NCBI GenBank assembly: GCA_964619955.1
Contig: CAZUJF010000008.1
Location: forward strand, 1 to 64,000
DNA: 64,000 nucleotides
Direction of reading: 5' to 3'
Source of the DNA: JACQFK01 sp964619955
GTDB lineage: Bacteria > Planctomycetota > MHYJ01 > JACPRB01
Program-made: the position numbers and the translations under genes
In this document: piece after piece, positions 1 to 8,171 of the stretch
How the letters are laid out: every line of letters begins with the position of its first letter
How positions within the stretch are numbered: the stretch's first letter is position 1
Notes under the pieces: model-generated
What the model was told of the DNA's origin: nothing
The model's database searches: none
What the model saw: the letters and a program-made list of their open reading frames with translations, nothing else

Positions 1-339
1 GGCGGCGTCGTACATGAGGCGCGCTTCGCGGGCGTTGCGGGCGAGGGGTTTGGTGCAGACCTGGTTGCGGCGGGCCTTGGAGAGCTTGAGCGAGACGGGC
101 AGGTGCAGTTCGTTGGGCAGGGCGATGATGTAGAGGTCGATGTCGCGGCGGGCGATGAGGGCGTCGAGGTTCGTCGTGGTCTCGGGGATGTCCCATTGTT
201 TGGCGAAGCTGCGGCCGCGCGCCGCGGAGCGGGAGTACGCGGCGACGACCTCCTGGCCGTTGACGTTGGCGAGGCCCTGCATGTAGAAGCCGGCCACGAA
301 GCCGGACCCGATCAAACCGATGCGGACGTTCTTCTTCAT
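1..339 (-). CDS. Gfo/Idh/MocA-family oxidoreductase, N-terminal part (runs off window)
   Basis: The first 113 residues of an NAD(P)-dependent sugar or inositol dehydrogenase-type protein; the C-terminal part lies beyond the window edge. The N-terminus has the Rossmann motif GLIGSGFVAG at about residues 8-17, then the ALPNELH segment and the CTKPLARN segment that corresponds to the EKP loop in this family, with Thr in place of the usual Glu. It starts 14 bases after the SIS-domain gene and is probably the third gene of the GntR-SIS operon. Substrate cannot be told from sequence; a phosphosugar or amino-sugar derivative is an inference from its neighbours. Confidence 0.85.
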   Translation of the reverse strand, partial: MKKNVRIGLIGSGFVAGFYMQGLANVNGQEVVAAYSRSAARGRSFAKQWDIPETTTNLDALIARRDIDLYIIALPNELHLPVSLKLSKARRNQVCTKPLARNAREARLMYDAA

Positions 340-353
340 TCCATATTCCCCGT

Positions 354-1127
354 CTATTGGTAGAGATGGGCGAGGCTTTTCCGGTAGGCCTCGTAGAACT
401 TGTCGAGCTGTTCCGCGGCGCTCGTGTTCCCGACGAACTGGTGGCTGGGAAGCAGGACGGGCGGCTTGCCGAGGGCGACGAGGCGCTCGGCGGTCCCGCA
501 GCGGATCATGTTGATGATGAAGGCGCCGGTGACGGTGGACGTGGGGCCGGTGCGCCACTCGAGGCCGGGCAGCTCCACGGCGCAGTCGCCGGGGGGGCAG
601 CCGTTGTCGATGACGAGGTCGGCCACGTCGCCGAGCTTCTTGCCGGAGGAGTGGCCGCTTTTGGCGGCGCCGCCGTGGGAGGCGGAGCAGATGCCGATGA
701 CGGGCAGGCCGCGCTTCTTGGCGCCGAGGGCCATCTCGACGATGACGGGGCGTATGCCCGAGGTGGAGATGACGATGAAGGCGTCGTGGGGGCCGAACTT
801 GATGCCCTTGAGGATCTCCTCCGCGTAGCCCTCGTACTTCTCGAGGTGGAGGGGGGCGCGCAGGCCGTTGGTCCCGACGATGTTCGCGTGGTTGGAGAGG
901 GCGAGTTCGACGAGGGCGACGAAGCCGGGGAAGCAGCCCTGGCGGGGGATCATCTCCTCGCACATCATGCGGGAGTGGCCGTTGCCGAAGAGGAAGACGA
1001 GGCCGCCTTTCGAGATGCGCTGGGCGCAGAGTTCCGCGGCGGCTTCGATCCTGTCGAGCTGGGTCTTCCTGAGCTCCTGGACGAGGGCGAGGGTCTTCTC
1101 GTAGTACGTGACGGCGGCGCTGCTCAT
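354..1127 (-). CDS. SIS-domain sugar phosphate-binding protein
   Basis: A 257-residue single SIS-domain protein of the type with a GHS motif (FGNGHSRMM, about residues 48-56) and the second loop ISTSG (about 120-124) that together bind phosphosugars in isomerases and in MurNAc-6-phosphate etherases. It resembles the uncharacterised UPF0309-like SIS proteins more than GlmS or MurQ, so the reaction is unknown. The ATG overlaps the stop of the upstream GntR gene by an ATGA junction, so the two are translated together. The neighbouring oxidoreductase and GntR regulator suggest catabolism of a phosphorylated amino sugar or similar compound. Confidence 0.8.
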   Translation of the reverse strand: MSSAAVTYYEKTLALVQELRKTQLDRIEAAAELCAQRISKGGLVFLFGNGHSRMMCEEMIPRQGCFPGFVALVELALSNHANIVGTNGLRAPLHLEKYEGYAEEILKGIKFGPHDAFIVISTSGIRPVIVEMALGAKKRGLPVIGICSASHGGAAKSGHSSGKKLGDVADLVIDNGCPPGDCAVELPGLEWRTGPTSTVTGAFIINMIRCGTAERLVALGKPPVLLPSHQFVGNTSAAEQLDKFYEAYRKSLAHLYQ

Positions 1128-1855
1128 GATTTCTTGTAAACCTCCATTCGATACCGGTAGTGACGGGCGTCGGCGACCATTTCGGCGATTTCGAGGGGGC
1201 GGCCGTCGGCCAGGCGCGTGAAGCGGGTGACGGCCATGACGATGGAGACGTCCGCGCCGAGGAAGCGCTGCTCGGCGGGCAGGGGGGCGCGGGCCTCGAC
1301 CTCCTCGTCGGCGCGCTGGGGGACGAGGTCGTGGCGGGTCTTGAGCCAGGCGTAGAGGGACTCCTCGGGCAGGCCGTGTTCCGGGAAGTCCGGGACCAGC
1401 TTGCGCGGAAGCTCGTTGGTCATCAGGCAAAAAGGGCGTCCGTCGAGCTGTCGGAGGCGTTCGAGGCGGACGGTCTTCTCGCGGAAGCGCAGGCCGAGCC
1501 GCCGCGCGCGTTCGGGCGAGGGGACATGGAGGCGGACATGGCTGGAGACGGTGCGGGGGATGCGGCCCGAGCCGGCCATGGCGTCGGTCCAGCTGGGGAT
1601 CTCGGAGCGGTCGTCGGCGACGACGGGCCGGGTGACGACGGTGCCGCGTCCGCGGGTGGACTGGAGCAGGCCGCGGCGGGCGAGTTCCGCCAGGGCGCGT
1701 TTGACGGTGATCAGGGAGGCGCCGAATTCGGCGGCGAGGGCCTGCTGGGTGGGGAGGAGCTGGCCGGGCTGGAAGTCCCGTCCGAGGCGCTCCAGGAGTC
1801 GCGCCTCGATCTGGGCGTAGAGCGGGGCCGCGCGGGAGGTCCGGTCCATGAGCAT
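1124..1855 (-). CDS. GntR-family transcriptional regulator (HutC/UTRA type)
   Basis: A 243-residue regulator. Residues 8-75 form the GntR winged helix, with PLYAQIEARLLERL, the LLPTQQALAAEFG helix and the RGLLQSTRGRGTVV wing; residues about 95-240 form a UTRA ligand-binding domain typical of regulators that sense sugar phosphates. Two ATG codons lie at the start (1855 and 1849). It leads the SIS-oxidoreductase operon. A quasi-palindrome lies directly upstream at 1864-1875, so it probably represses its own operon and may also affect the divergent gene at 2000. The effector is not known. Confidence 0.9.
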   Translation of the reverse strand: MLMDRTSRAAPLYAQIEARLLERLGRDFQPGQLLPTQQALAAEFGASLITVKRALAELARRGLLQSTRGRGTVVTRPVVADDRSEIPSWTDAMAGSGRIPRTVSSHVRLHVPSPERARRLGLRFREKTVRLERLRQLDGRPFCLMTNELPRKLVPDFPEHGLPEESLYAWLKTRHDLVPQRADEEVEARAPLPAEQRFLGADVSIVMAVTRFTRLADGRPLEIAEMVADARHYRYRMEVYKKS

Positions 1856-1863
1856 CTACGTAA

Positions 1864-1892
1864 ATGGTATATCATTATAACCTATCGGTCAA
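1864..1892 (-). promoter_or_regulatory. Promoter/operator region of the GntR operon
   Basis: ATGGTATATCAT at 1864-1875 is palindromic at 10 of 12 positions, a form common for GntR-family operators. On the minus strand it follows a TATAAT at 1879-1874 and a TTGACC at 1892-1887. The spacing between those two is too short for them to be one promoter, so the exact -35 is unclear. The stretch is strikingly AT-rich in a GC-rich window. Confidence 0.45.
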
Positions 1893-1999
1893 GCGAAAAG
1901 ACTTCAGGTCATTTGAGTTCTTTTTCCGTCACGTTGCGGGTACCCTCCGACGTTGGATCTGTCGGGACGGGATCCGGGAATCCTTGCGGGGGGCGAGCC

Positions 2000-3190
2000 A
2001 TGGCGAAACGTGCCGCGTTGGTCGCGGGTCTGCTGCTGCTGGCGGTGCCGGGGGCCGGGGCGTCCGCGCAGGACAAGCCCCCCGCCGCCAAGCCCGGCAT
2101 CGTGGTCGGCCAGCGCGAGGTCGACAAGGCCGTCAAACGCGGCGCCGACTACCTCAAGACCGCGCCCTCCACCAGCGGCTTCCTCAAGGGCCACTGCGAC
2201 GAGCTCATCCTCCTGACGCTCATCAACGCCGAGGTCCCGGAGTCCAACCCCGACTTCGACCGCGTCCTCAAGAGCTGCCTTTCCACGACCCTCACGCACA
2301 CGTACAACGTCGCCCTCCTGGCCATGGCGCTGCAGGAGCTCGACGCCTCCGCGTACCAGATGAAGATCGCGCAGTGCGCCCAGTTCCTGGTGGACAACCA
2401 GTGCGCGAACGGCCAGTGGCACTACGGCAAGCCCACGGACGCCGTGAAACTCATCCCCTTCGAGGAGCCCCAGAAGAAGGTCGCCTCGGGCCCCGCCAAG
2501 GGCGTCCGCGAATTCGGCGCCGGGCGCGGCGAGCAGAAGAAGCCCTCGAAGCGCTTCGAGGTCAAGCAGACCCGCAACGGCGGCGAGTCCGGCGACAACT
2601 CCAACAGCCAGTACGGCGCGCTCGGGCTGCGCGCCTGCTTCGAGGCCAACGTCCGCGTCCCGGAGGAGGTCCTCTATCTCGCCCGCAAATGGTGGGTGGA
2701 GAGCCAGTGGCCCGACGAGTCCGGCGGCAAGGCCGGCGCGAACGCCGTCGCCTCGGGCGGCCCCACCCCGAAGGTCCAGGGCTGGAGCTACAAGAAGCCC
2801 GACAACGACGAGGGGCACAAGGAGCCCTACCACGCCATGACGGCGGGCGGCGTGGGCGCCGTCTGCATCATCGAGTACCTGCTCGGGAAGGACTTCAAGA
2901 AGGACGTCGTCACCCAGGCGGGGGTCAACTGGCTCGGCAAACACTTCGCCGTGAACAAGAACTACTACTACATGTACGCCCTCGAGCGCGCCGGCATGCT
3001 CTACGGCGTGGACACCTTCGGCGGCCGCCTCTGGTACACGGAAGGCGCCCGCCTCCTGCTCGACAGCCAGAACGCCGACGGCTCCTGGGGCGAGCGCAAG
3101 GAAAAGGACGAGAACACCTGGGACACCTGTTTCGCGATCCTCTTCCTCAAGAAGGCGACCCGGGCGATCGCGACCGGGGGCGGGAAATAA
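2000..3190 (+). CDS. Secreted alpha-toroid (prenyltransferase/squalene-oxidase repeat-like) protein, copy 1
   Basis: A 396-residue exported protein. It has a signal peptide (MAKRAALVAGLLLLAVPGAGASAQ) and a run of alpha-alpha hairpin repeats like those of prenyltransferase and terpene cyclase toroids. Shared motifs with the next two genes are DELILLTLINAEVPES, the block ending GDNSNSQYGALGLRAC, the YYMYALERAGMLYG segment and the terminal DGSWG plus TWDTCFAILFLKKAT. The DGSWG block resembles the QW motif, but the class II cyclase DxDD motif is absent, so a cyclase reaction is unlikely. The family is common in planctomycetes without assigned function. The start was chosen because the signal peptide begins there. 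Confidence 0.75.
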   Translation: MAKRAALVAGLLLLAVPGAGASAQDKPPAAKPGIVVGQREVDKAVKRGADYLKTAPSTSGFLKGHCDELILLTLINAEVPESNPDFDRVLKSCLSTTLTHTYNVALLAMALQELDASAYQMKIAQCAQFLVDNQCANGQWHYGKPTDAVKLIPFEEPQKKVASGPAKGVREFGAGRGEQKKPSKRFEVKQTRNGGESGDNSNSQYGALGLRACFEANVRVPEEVLYLARKWWVESQWPDESGGKAGANAVASGGPTPKVQGWSYKKPDNDEGHKEPYHAMTAGGVGAVCIIEYLLGKDFKKDVVTQAGVNWLGKHFAVNKNYYYMYALERAGMLYGVDTFGGRLWYTEGARLLLDSQNADGSWGERKEKDENTWDTCFAILFLKKATRAIATGGGK

Positions 3191-3193
3191 GCG

Positions 3194-3211
3194 GGCGAGA
3201 GGCGAGAGGCG
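3194..3211 (+). repeat. 18-bp GGCGAGA-type repeat, copy 1
   Basis: GGCGAGAGGCGAGAGGCG lies just after the stop of the first toroid gene; the same 18 bases occur at 6812-6829. Each copy is about two and a half units of the heptamer GGCGAGA. Confidence 0.6.
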
Positions 3212-3236
3212 GCGGCAAGCAACGGAAGGAGCGGGC

Positions 3237-4406
3237 ATGAACGCGGCGCTGCAGGTCCTGTTCCTCTGCTCCCTTTCCGCCCAGAAGGCCCCTCCCGCGC
3301 CCGTCCCCGGCGTCGACGAGCTGAAAGTCCAGCAGGCCATCGAGCGCGGCCTGGCCTACCTGCGCAAGGCCCCCTCGCCCGACTTCCACAACGGCTACCG
3401 GAACTCCGACGAGCTCATCCTCTGGACCTTCATCCACGCGGGCGTGCCCGAGAGCGACCCCAAGTTCAAGGCCCTGCTCGACAGCGCCCTCTCCCAGCCC
3501 CTCGACAAGACCTACAAGGTCGCCCTCCTGGCCATGTGCCTCGAGGAGCTCGACCGCGTGAAATACCAGGAGAAGATCGCGCACGGCGGCCAGTTCTTCA
3601 TCGACAGCCAGTGCAAGAACGGCCAGTGGAGCTACGGGAGCGCGACGGAGTTCATCAAGGACGTCAAGGTCCCCACCACCGCCCGGCCCGTCGCCTCGGG
3701 CGGCGGCAAGGACGCCCTCGGGAAGGACGGCAAGCCGAAGATCCTCCAGCACGTCTCGATCAAGCGCATGAAGGAGGGGCCCGACGGCGGGGACAACTCC
3801 AACAGCCAGTACGCCGCCCTGGGCCTGCGCGCCTGCTACGACGCCGGCATCATGATCCCCGAGGCCACCATCCTCATGGCGGTGAAGTGGTGGCGCGAAA
3901 GCCAGTTCGAGGATCCGAAGAAGGACAAGGACGGCAAGCCCGTGAAGCTCGCCGTGCCCTCGGGCCTGAGCGGCAAGATCGAGGGCTGGAACTACAAGTC
4001 CCAGAACGACGACGAACGCGGCCCCTACCACGCCATGAGCGCGGGCGGCGCGGGGGCCCTCATCATCTTCGACTACATGCTCGACCGGGACTGGAAGAAG
4101 GACTCCTTCGTGAAGGGCGGGATGAACTGGCTCAACGTCCACTACCAGGTCCAGCCCTGGAACACCTACTTCATGTACGCCCTCGAACGGGCCGCCATCC
4201 TCTTCGGCGTCGAGAAGCTCGGCGAACACGAGTGGTACAAGGACGGCGCCAACGCCCTGCTGAAGGCCCAGGGCGAGGACGGCGCCTGGGGCAAGGACAC
4301 CGACTGGTTCAACACCACCTGGGACACCTGCTTCTCCATCCTCTTCCTGCGCAAGGCGGCCCGGCCGCTGGTGGCGACGGAGGGGGGCGGGAAGCTGAAG
4401 AAGTGA
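3237..4406 (+). CDS. Secreted alpha-toroid protein, copy 2
   Basis: A 389-residue paralogue of the genes on either side. The N-terminus is short and hydrophobic (MNAALQVLFLCSLSAQ) and looks like a minimal signal peptide. Conserved blocks are DELILWTFIHAGVPES, GDNSNSQYAALGLRACYDAG, MSAGGAGALIIFDYML, YFMYALERAAILFG and TWDTCFSILFLRKAAR. A GGAAGGAGCGGGC stretch just before the ATG is a good ribosome-binding site. The gap to copy 1 is 46 bases and to copy 3 is 65 bases, so the three could be one transcript. Function is unknown; a structural or binding role in the periplasm is as likely as catalysis. Confidence 0.75.
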   Translation: MNAALQVLFLCSLSAQKAPPAPVPGVDELKVQQAIERGLAYLRKAPSPDFHNGYRNSDELILWTFIHAGVPESDPKFKALLDSALSQPLDKTYKVALLAMCLEELDRVKYQEKIAHGGQFFIDSQCKNGQWSYGSATEFIKDVKVPTTARPVASGGGKDALGKDGKPKILQHVSIKRMKEGPDGGDNSNSQYAALGLRACYDAGIMIPEATILMAVKWWRESQFEDPKKDKDGKPVKLAVPSGLSGKIEGWNYKSQNDDERGPYHAMSAGGAGALIIFDYMLDRDWKKDSFVKGGMNWLNVHYQVQPWNTYFMYALERAAILFGVEKLGEHEWYKDGANALLKAQGEDGAWGKDTDWFNTTWDTCFSILFLRKAARPLVATEGGGKLKK

Positions 4407-4471
4407 GCCCGGGGGCGCCCGGACGGCGTATATAGTGCGGCTGCGGCAGGGGAGCTTGGAAGGGATCTGAT

Positions 4472-5614
4472 ATGAAACACGTCTTCACGGTGTTTGCGGC
4501 GTTCCTGGCCTTCGCTTCGGCCGCCTCCGCGCAGGTCGACCAGAAGCGCATCGACGACGCCGTCAAGCGCGGCATCGAATGGCTCAAGACCGCGCCCTCG
4601 CCCGGCCACGAGCACTCCAAGGCCGAGCACTGCGACGAACTCATCCTCTGGACCTTCATCCACGCGGAGGTCTCCGCGGGCAACCCCCGCTACAAGCAGA
4701 TGCTCGAGCGCATCCTCGCCGAGGAGCCCTTCCAGACCTACAAGACCGCCCTCCAGGCCATGTGCCTCGAGGAGATCGACCGGGTCAAATACCAGAACCG
4801 CATCGCCTACTGCGCGCAGACCCTGCTCGACAACCAGTGCACCAACGGACAGTGGTCCTACGGCAGCCCGACGACGCCCCCCAAGGACCTGCCCGCCCCG
4901 GTGGCCTCGGGCGGCGGCGACGTCAAGACCGGCGGCGTCCGCGAGTTCGGCGGCGAGAAGAAGGCCAAGCCGAAGGTCGTCAAGAAGATCGCGATCAAGC
5001 GCCAGCGCGACGGCGGCGGCTCCGGCGACAACTCCAACAGCCAGTACGGGGCGCTCGGGCTGCGCGCCTGCTTCGACGCCGGGATCCTGATCCCGGAGGA
5101 CGCGATCCTCTCCGCCGTGCGCTGGTGGATCGAGTCCGCCCACGCCGGCGAGGGCAAGGGCAAGAACGACGTCGCCTCCGGCGGCTTCGGCGGCACGCCC
5201 CAGGGCTGGGCCTACAAGGGCGCCGGCGAGGGCGAGCCCTACGGGTCGATGAGCGTCGGCGCCGTCGGCAGCCTCGTCATCTACGACTACATGCTCAAGA
5301 AGGACTGGAAGAAGAACGCGATCATCAAGAACGGCATGTCCTGGCTGAACGCGAACTACTCGGTCACCGAGAACCCCAAACACGGCGGCGGCTGGCACTA
5401 CTACTACCTCTACGGACTGGAGCGCGCGGCCATCTTCTACGACACGACCCTCATCGGGAACCACGACTGGTACCTCGACGGCTGCAAGGTGCTGCTCGAG
5501 GCCCAGAAGGGCGACGGCTCCTGGGGCGGGGGCACCTGGGACAGCTGCTTCGCCATCCTCTTCCTGAAGAAGGCGACGCGGCCCCTGGTGGCCACCGAGG
5601 GCGGAAAGAAGTAG
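4472..5614 (+). CDS. Secreted alpha-toroid protein, copy 3
   Basis: The third paralogue, 380 residues, with the clearest signal peptide of the three (MKHVFTVFAAFLAFASAASAQ). It keeps DELILWTFIHAEV, GDNSNSQYGALGLRACFDAG, MSVGAVGSLVIYDYML, YYLYGLERAAIFYD and TWDSCFAILFLKKAT. It is closest by eye to copy 2 in the first half. A TATATAGT stretch at about 4429-4436 could be a separate -10 element, so this copy may have its own promoter. The insert before the NSNSQY block is rich in Lys and Arg and varies most among the copies. Confidence 0.75.
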   Translation: MKHVFTVFAAFLAFASAASAQVDQKRIDDAVKRGIEWLKTAPSPGHEHSKAEHCDELILWTFIHAEVSAGNPRYKQMLERILAEEPFQTYKTALQAMCLEEIDRVKYQNRIAYCAQTLLDNQCTNGQWSYGSPTTPPKDLPAPVASGGGDVKTGGVREFGGEKKAKPKVVKKIAIKRQRDGGGSGDNSNSQYGALGLRACFDAGILIPEDAILSAVRWWIESAHAGEGKGKNDVASGGFGGTPQGWAYKGAGEGEPYGSMSVGAVGSLVIYDYMLKKDWKKNAIIKNGMSWLNANYSVTENPKHGGGWHYYYLYGLERAAIFYDTTLIGNHDWYLDGCKVLLEAQKGDGSWGGGTWDSCFAILFLKKATRPLVATEGGKK

Positions 5615-5636
5615 CGCCCCCGGCGGGCGCGGCCGC

Positions 5637-5642
5637 TACAAT
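5637..5642 (+). promoter_or_regulatory. -10 box of the MFS transporter gene (likely leaderless)
   Basis: TACAAT ends 9 bases before the GTG start at 5652. There is no Shine-Dalgarno between them and no clear -35. Confidence 0.5.
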
Positions 5643-5651
5643 CCCTGCCTC

Positions 5652-6833
5652 GTGACTCAGTCCCCCCGCGCGCGGCTCTCCGCCAACATGTTTCTCAGCG
5701 GCGCCATCGTCGGCGCCTGGCAGCCGGTGCTCGCGGCGCACCTCAAGGACCTGGGCTTCTCGGAGTTCCAGCTCGCCGCCGCGCTCTCCACCGCCCCGCT
5801 CGCCACGATGATCTCCCCGCTTCTGGCCGGACAGGCCGCCGACCGCTGGGTCTCCGGCGAACGCCTGGTCTCCGGTCTCGCCCTGGGCGGGGGGCTCCTC
5901 ATGCTCCTCGCGTCCCGGGCGACGGGCTTCGCGGCGGTCGCCGGACTCCTGCTCGCCTCCCTCCTGCTCACGGCCCCGCTCTTCCCGCTGGCCACCTCGC
6001 TCGCGTTCCAGAACCTCCGGGAGCCCTCGCGGGAATTCCCCTTCGTGCGGGCCTGGGGGACGCTGGGCCACGTCGCCGGGGCCAACCTGCTCTCACTCTG
6101 GATGCACGTGAGCGGCCGCGGCCTGGCGGATTCGCTGGCGCTGGCCGGCCTCCTGGCCCTCGTGAACGCCGGCTTCGCGCTGGCGCTGCCGCACACGCCG
6201 CCGGGCCGGGACGCGGGGGGCCGCAGCGCCGTGGGCAAGGCGCTCGCGATGCTGCGGGAGCCCTCCTTCGCCCTGCTGACGGCCTGCCTCTTCGTCCTCA
6301 TCGTCTTCGGAAGCTTCTACTACGCCCGCGGGCCGCTCTACCTGCAGTCGTCGGGGGTCTCCGCGAAGAACCTCTCCGCCGTCCTCAGCCTGGGCCAGAT
6401 CACCGAGGTCTTCATCGTGTTCGGGCTGGGACGGATCTACGAGCGGCTCGGGGCGAAGGCCACGATGCTCGTGGGCCTCGGCGCCTGGGTCCTGCGCTTC
6501 GCCTTCTTCGCGTACGGCGGCCTGCCGTTCCTGCTGGGAGCGGTCGCGCTGCACGGCATCTGCTTCGGCTGCTGGCGCATCGCGGCCACGATGTATGCGG
6601 ACCGCCTCGCCGACCGCGACGCCCGCGCCAGCGTGCAGAGCCTCATGGGGCTCACGGCGGACGGTTCGGGCCACCTGCTGGGCAACTTCCTGGTCGGCCA
6701 GACGATGCTCTGGGGCGCGGGCCCCTCCGGCACCGACTGGCGCTTCGTCTGGTGCGTGCCGCTCCTGGGCTGCGCGGCGGTGCTGCTCGTCTTCGCGGCC
6801 GGCTTCAGGTCGGCGAGAGGCGAGAGGCGATAG
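5652..6833 (+). CDS. MFS transporter, nucleoside/sugar symporter-like
   Basis: A 393-residue, about 12-helix major facilitator. The opening segment LSANMFLSGAIVGAWQPVLAAHLKD resembles the first helix of NupG-like nucleoside:proton symporters, and the loops hold the RWVSGERL and FVRAWGTLGHVAG segments of that group. Substrate is not certain. The GTG start has no ribosome-binding site but a -10 box lies just upstream. The last codons (SARGERR) come from the GGCGAGA repeat, and the TAG stop lies inside a hairpin arm. It converges on the fuconate dehydratase operon, which could make both parts of a sugar-use region. Confidence 0.75.
   Translation: MTQSPRARLSANMFLSGAIVGAWQPVLAAHLKDLGFSEFQLAAALSTAPLATMISPLLAGQAADRWVSGERLVSGLALGGGLLMLLASRATGFAAVAGLLLASLLLTAPLFPLATSLAFQNLREPSREFPFVRAWGTLGHVAGANLLSLWMHVSGRGLADSLALAGLLALVNAGFALALPHTPPGRDAGGRSAVGKALAMLREPSFALLTACLFVLIVFGSFYYARGPLYLQSSGVSAKNLSAVLSLGQITEVFIVFGLGRIYERLGAKATMLVGLGAWVLRFAFFAYGGLPFLLGAVALHGICFGCWRIAATMYADRLADRDARASVQSLMGLTADGSGHLLGNFLVGQTMLWGAGPSGTDWRFVWCVPLLGCAAVLLVFAAGFRSARGERR
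6812..6829 (+). repeat. 18-bp GGCGAGA-type repeat, copy 2
   Basis: Identical to 3194-3211. Here it encodes the C-terminal Arg-rich end of the MFS protein and runs into the hairpin at 6826-6865. Confidence 0.6.
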
Positions 6834-6865
6834 GCGGGAAGAGACACCGCCTCACGCCTATCGCC
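6826..6865. terminator. Bidirectional hairpin holding both convergent stop codons
   Basis: GGCGATAGGCG (6826-6836) and CGCCTATCGCC (6855-6865) are perfect 11-base arms with an 18-base loop. The MFS stop TAG (6831-6833) lies in the left arm, and the dehydratase stop on the minus strand (6860-6858) lies in the right arm at the matching position. There is no T-run, so efficiency as an intrinsic terminator is uncertain. Confidence 0.6.
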
Positions 6866-8162
6866 CTCCGCCCCTCCACACCGCGCCGCCCGGGAACTCG
6901 TGCGCGTCCAGCGAGGCGGGCTTCATCGTGATCGAGTAGCCCGGCGCCGTCGGGACCGTGTAGCGGCCGCGGCGGATCACGACGGGATCCTCGAAGTGCT
7001 CGTGCAGGTGGTCGACGTATTCGAGGATGCGGTCCTCGAGCGAGCCCGAGATGCAGATGTAATCGATCAGCGAGAGGTGTTGGACGTACTCGCAGAGGCC
7101 GACGCCGCCGGCGTGGGGACAGACCGGGACGCCGAACTTCGCCGCCATCAGCATCACCGAGAGGATCTCGTTGACGCTGCCCAGGCGGCAGGAGTCGAGC
7201 TGGCAGAAGCGGATCGCGTTGGCCTGGAAGAGCTGCTTGAAGATCACGCGGTTCTGGCAGGCCTCGCCGGTCGCCACCCCGATGGGCGCGATCGCGCGCG
7301 CGATCGCGGCGTGGCCGAGCACGTCGTCCGGGCTCGTCGGCTCCTCGATCCACCAGGGGTTGAATTTCGCCAGCGCGTGCATCCACTCGATCGCCTGGCG
7401 CACGTCCCATTTCTGGTTGGCGTCCACCATCAGCTTGCGGTCCGGCCCGATCTCCTCGCGCACGATGCGCAGGCGCCGCAGGTCGTCGGGCAGGTCGCCG
7501 CCCACCTTCATCTTGAAGTGCGACCAGCCGGCCTTCAGCCCCTCCCGGCAGAGGCGGCGTATCTTCGCGTCCGAATAGCCCAGCCAGCCCGCCGAGGTCG
7601 TGTACGCGGGGTAGCCCGTCCGCTTCATCTCCCGGATCCGCGCGGCGCGGCCGGGCTGCATCCGCGTCAGGATCGCGAGCGCCTCCTCCGGCGTCAGCGC
7701 GTCGGTGATGTAATGGAAATCGATGAGGGAGACGATCTGTTTGGGGCTCATGTCGCTGACGAGCTTCCAGACCGGCTTCCGCTCCTTCTTGCCCCAGAGG
7801 TCCCAGATCGCGTTGAGCACCGCGCCCATGGCCAGGTGCGTCGTCCCCTTTTCGGGCCCGAGCCAGCGCAGCTGGCTGTCCTGCGAGAGCCGGCGCCAGA
7901 AGCCGCCGAAATCCCTCGTGATCGACTCGAGGGTCTTTCCGACCACGAGCGGCCGGTAGGCCTCGACGGCCTTGTTGACGACCTCGTTCCCGCGGCCGCA
8001 CGTGAACGTGAGGCCGTGGCCCTCGAGGCCGGACGACGTCGTCAGCACGACGTAGGTCGCGGAGTAGTCGGGATCCACGTTCATCGCGTCGGAGCCGTCG
8101 AGATGCCGCGAGGTGGGGAAGCGGATGTCGCGCACGCTGAGGCCGCTGATCGTCGTCGGCAT
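6858..8162 (-). CDS. L-fuconate dehydratase (enolase superfamily)
   Basis: A 434-residue mandelate racemase-subgroup enzyme that dehydrates L-fuconate to 2-keto-3-deoxy-L-fuconate, as in bacterial L-fucose oxidation and human ENOSF1. The full length and the residue spacing match the family: KxK catalytic lysines at 217/219 (FKMKVGG), metal ligands Asp247 (VDANQKW), Glu273 (WIEEPTSPDD) and Glu300 (ATGEACQNR), and His350 (VCPHAGGVGL). It sits 9 bases downstream of the Nramp-like transporter and is surely co-transcribed with it. No other fucose-pathway gene is visible in the window. Confidence 0.92.
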   Translation of the reverse strand: MPTTISGLSVRDIRFPTSRHLDGSDAMNVDPDYSATYVVLTTSSGLEGHGLTFTCGRGNEVVNKAVEAYRPLVVGKTLESITRDFGGFWRRLSQDSQLRWLGPEKGTTHLAMGAVLNAIWDLWGKKERKPVWKLVSDMSPKQIVSLIDFHYITDALTPEEALAILTRMQPGRAARIREMKRTGYPAYTTSAGWLGYSDAKIRRLCREGLKAGWSHFKMKVGGDLPDDLRRLRIVREEIGPDRKLMVDANQKWDVRQAIEWMHALAKFNPWWIEEPTSPDDVLGHAAIARAIAPIGVATGEACQNRVIFKQLFQANAIRFCQLDSCRLGSVNEILSVMLMAAKFGVPVCPHAGGVGLCEYVQHLSLIDYICISGSLEDRILEYVDHLHEHFEDPVVIRRGRYTVPTAPGYSITMKPASLDAHEFPGGAVWRGGGR

Positions 8163-8171
8163 GGTTGGTCC

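Noticed and set aside
1160..2000. Long plus-strand extension ahead of the first toroid gene
   Set aside because: The in-frame upstream part is antisense to the GntR gene; the signal peptide starts at the ATG at 2000.
5614..5630. GCGCCC-CCGGC-GGGCGC hairpin after the third toroid gene as a terminator
   Set aside because: No T-run follows and the next promoter box starts 7 bases later, so the evidence is too weak to list.
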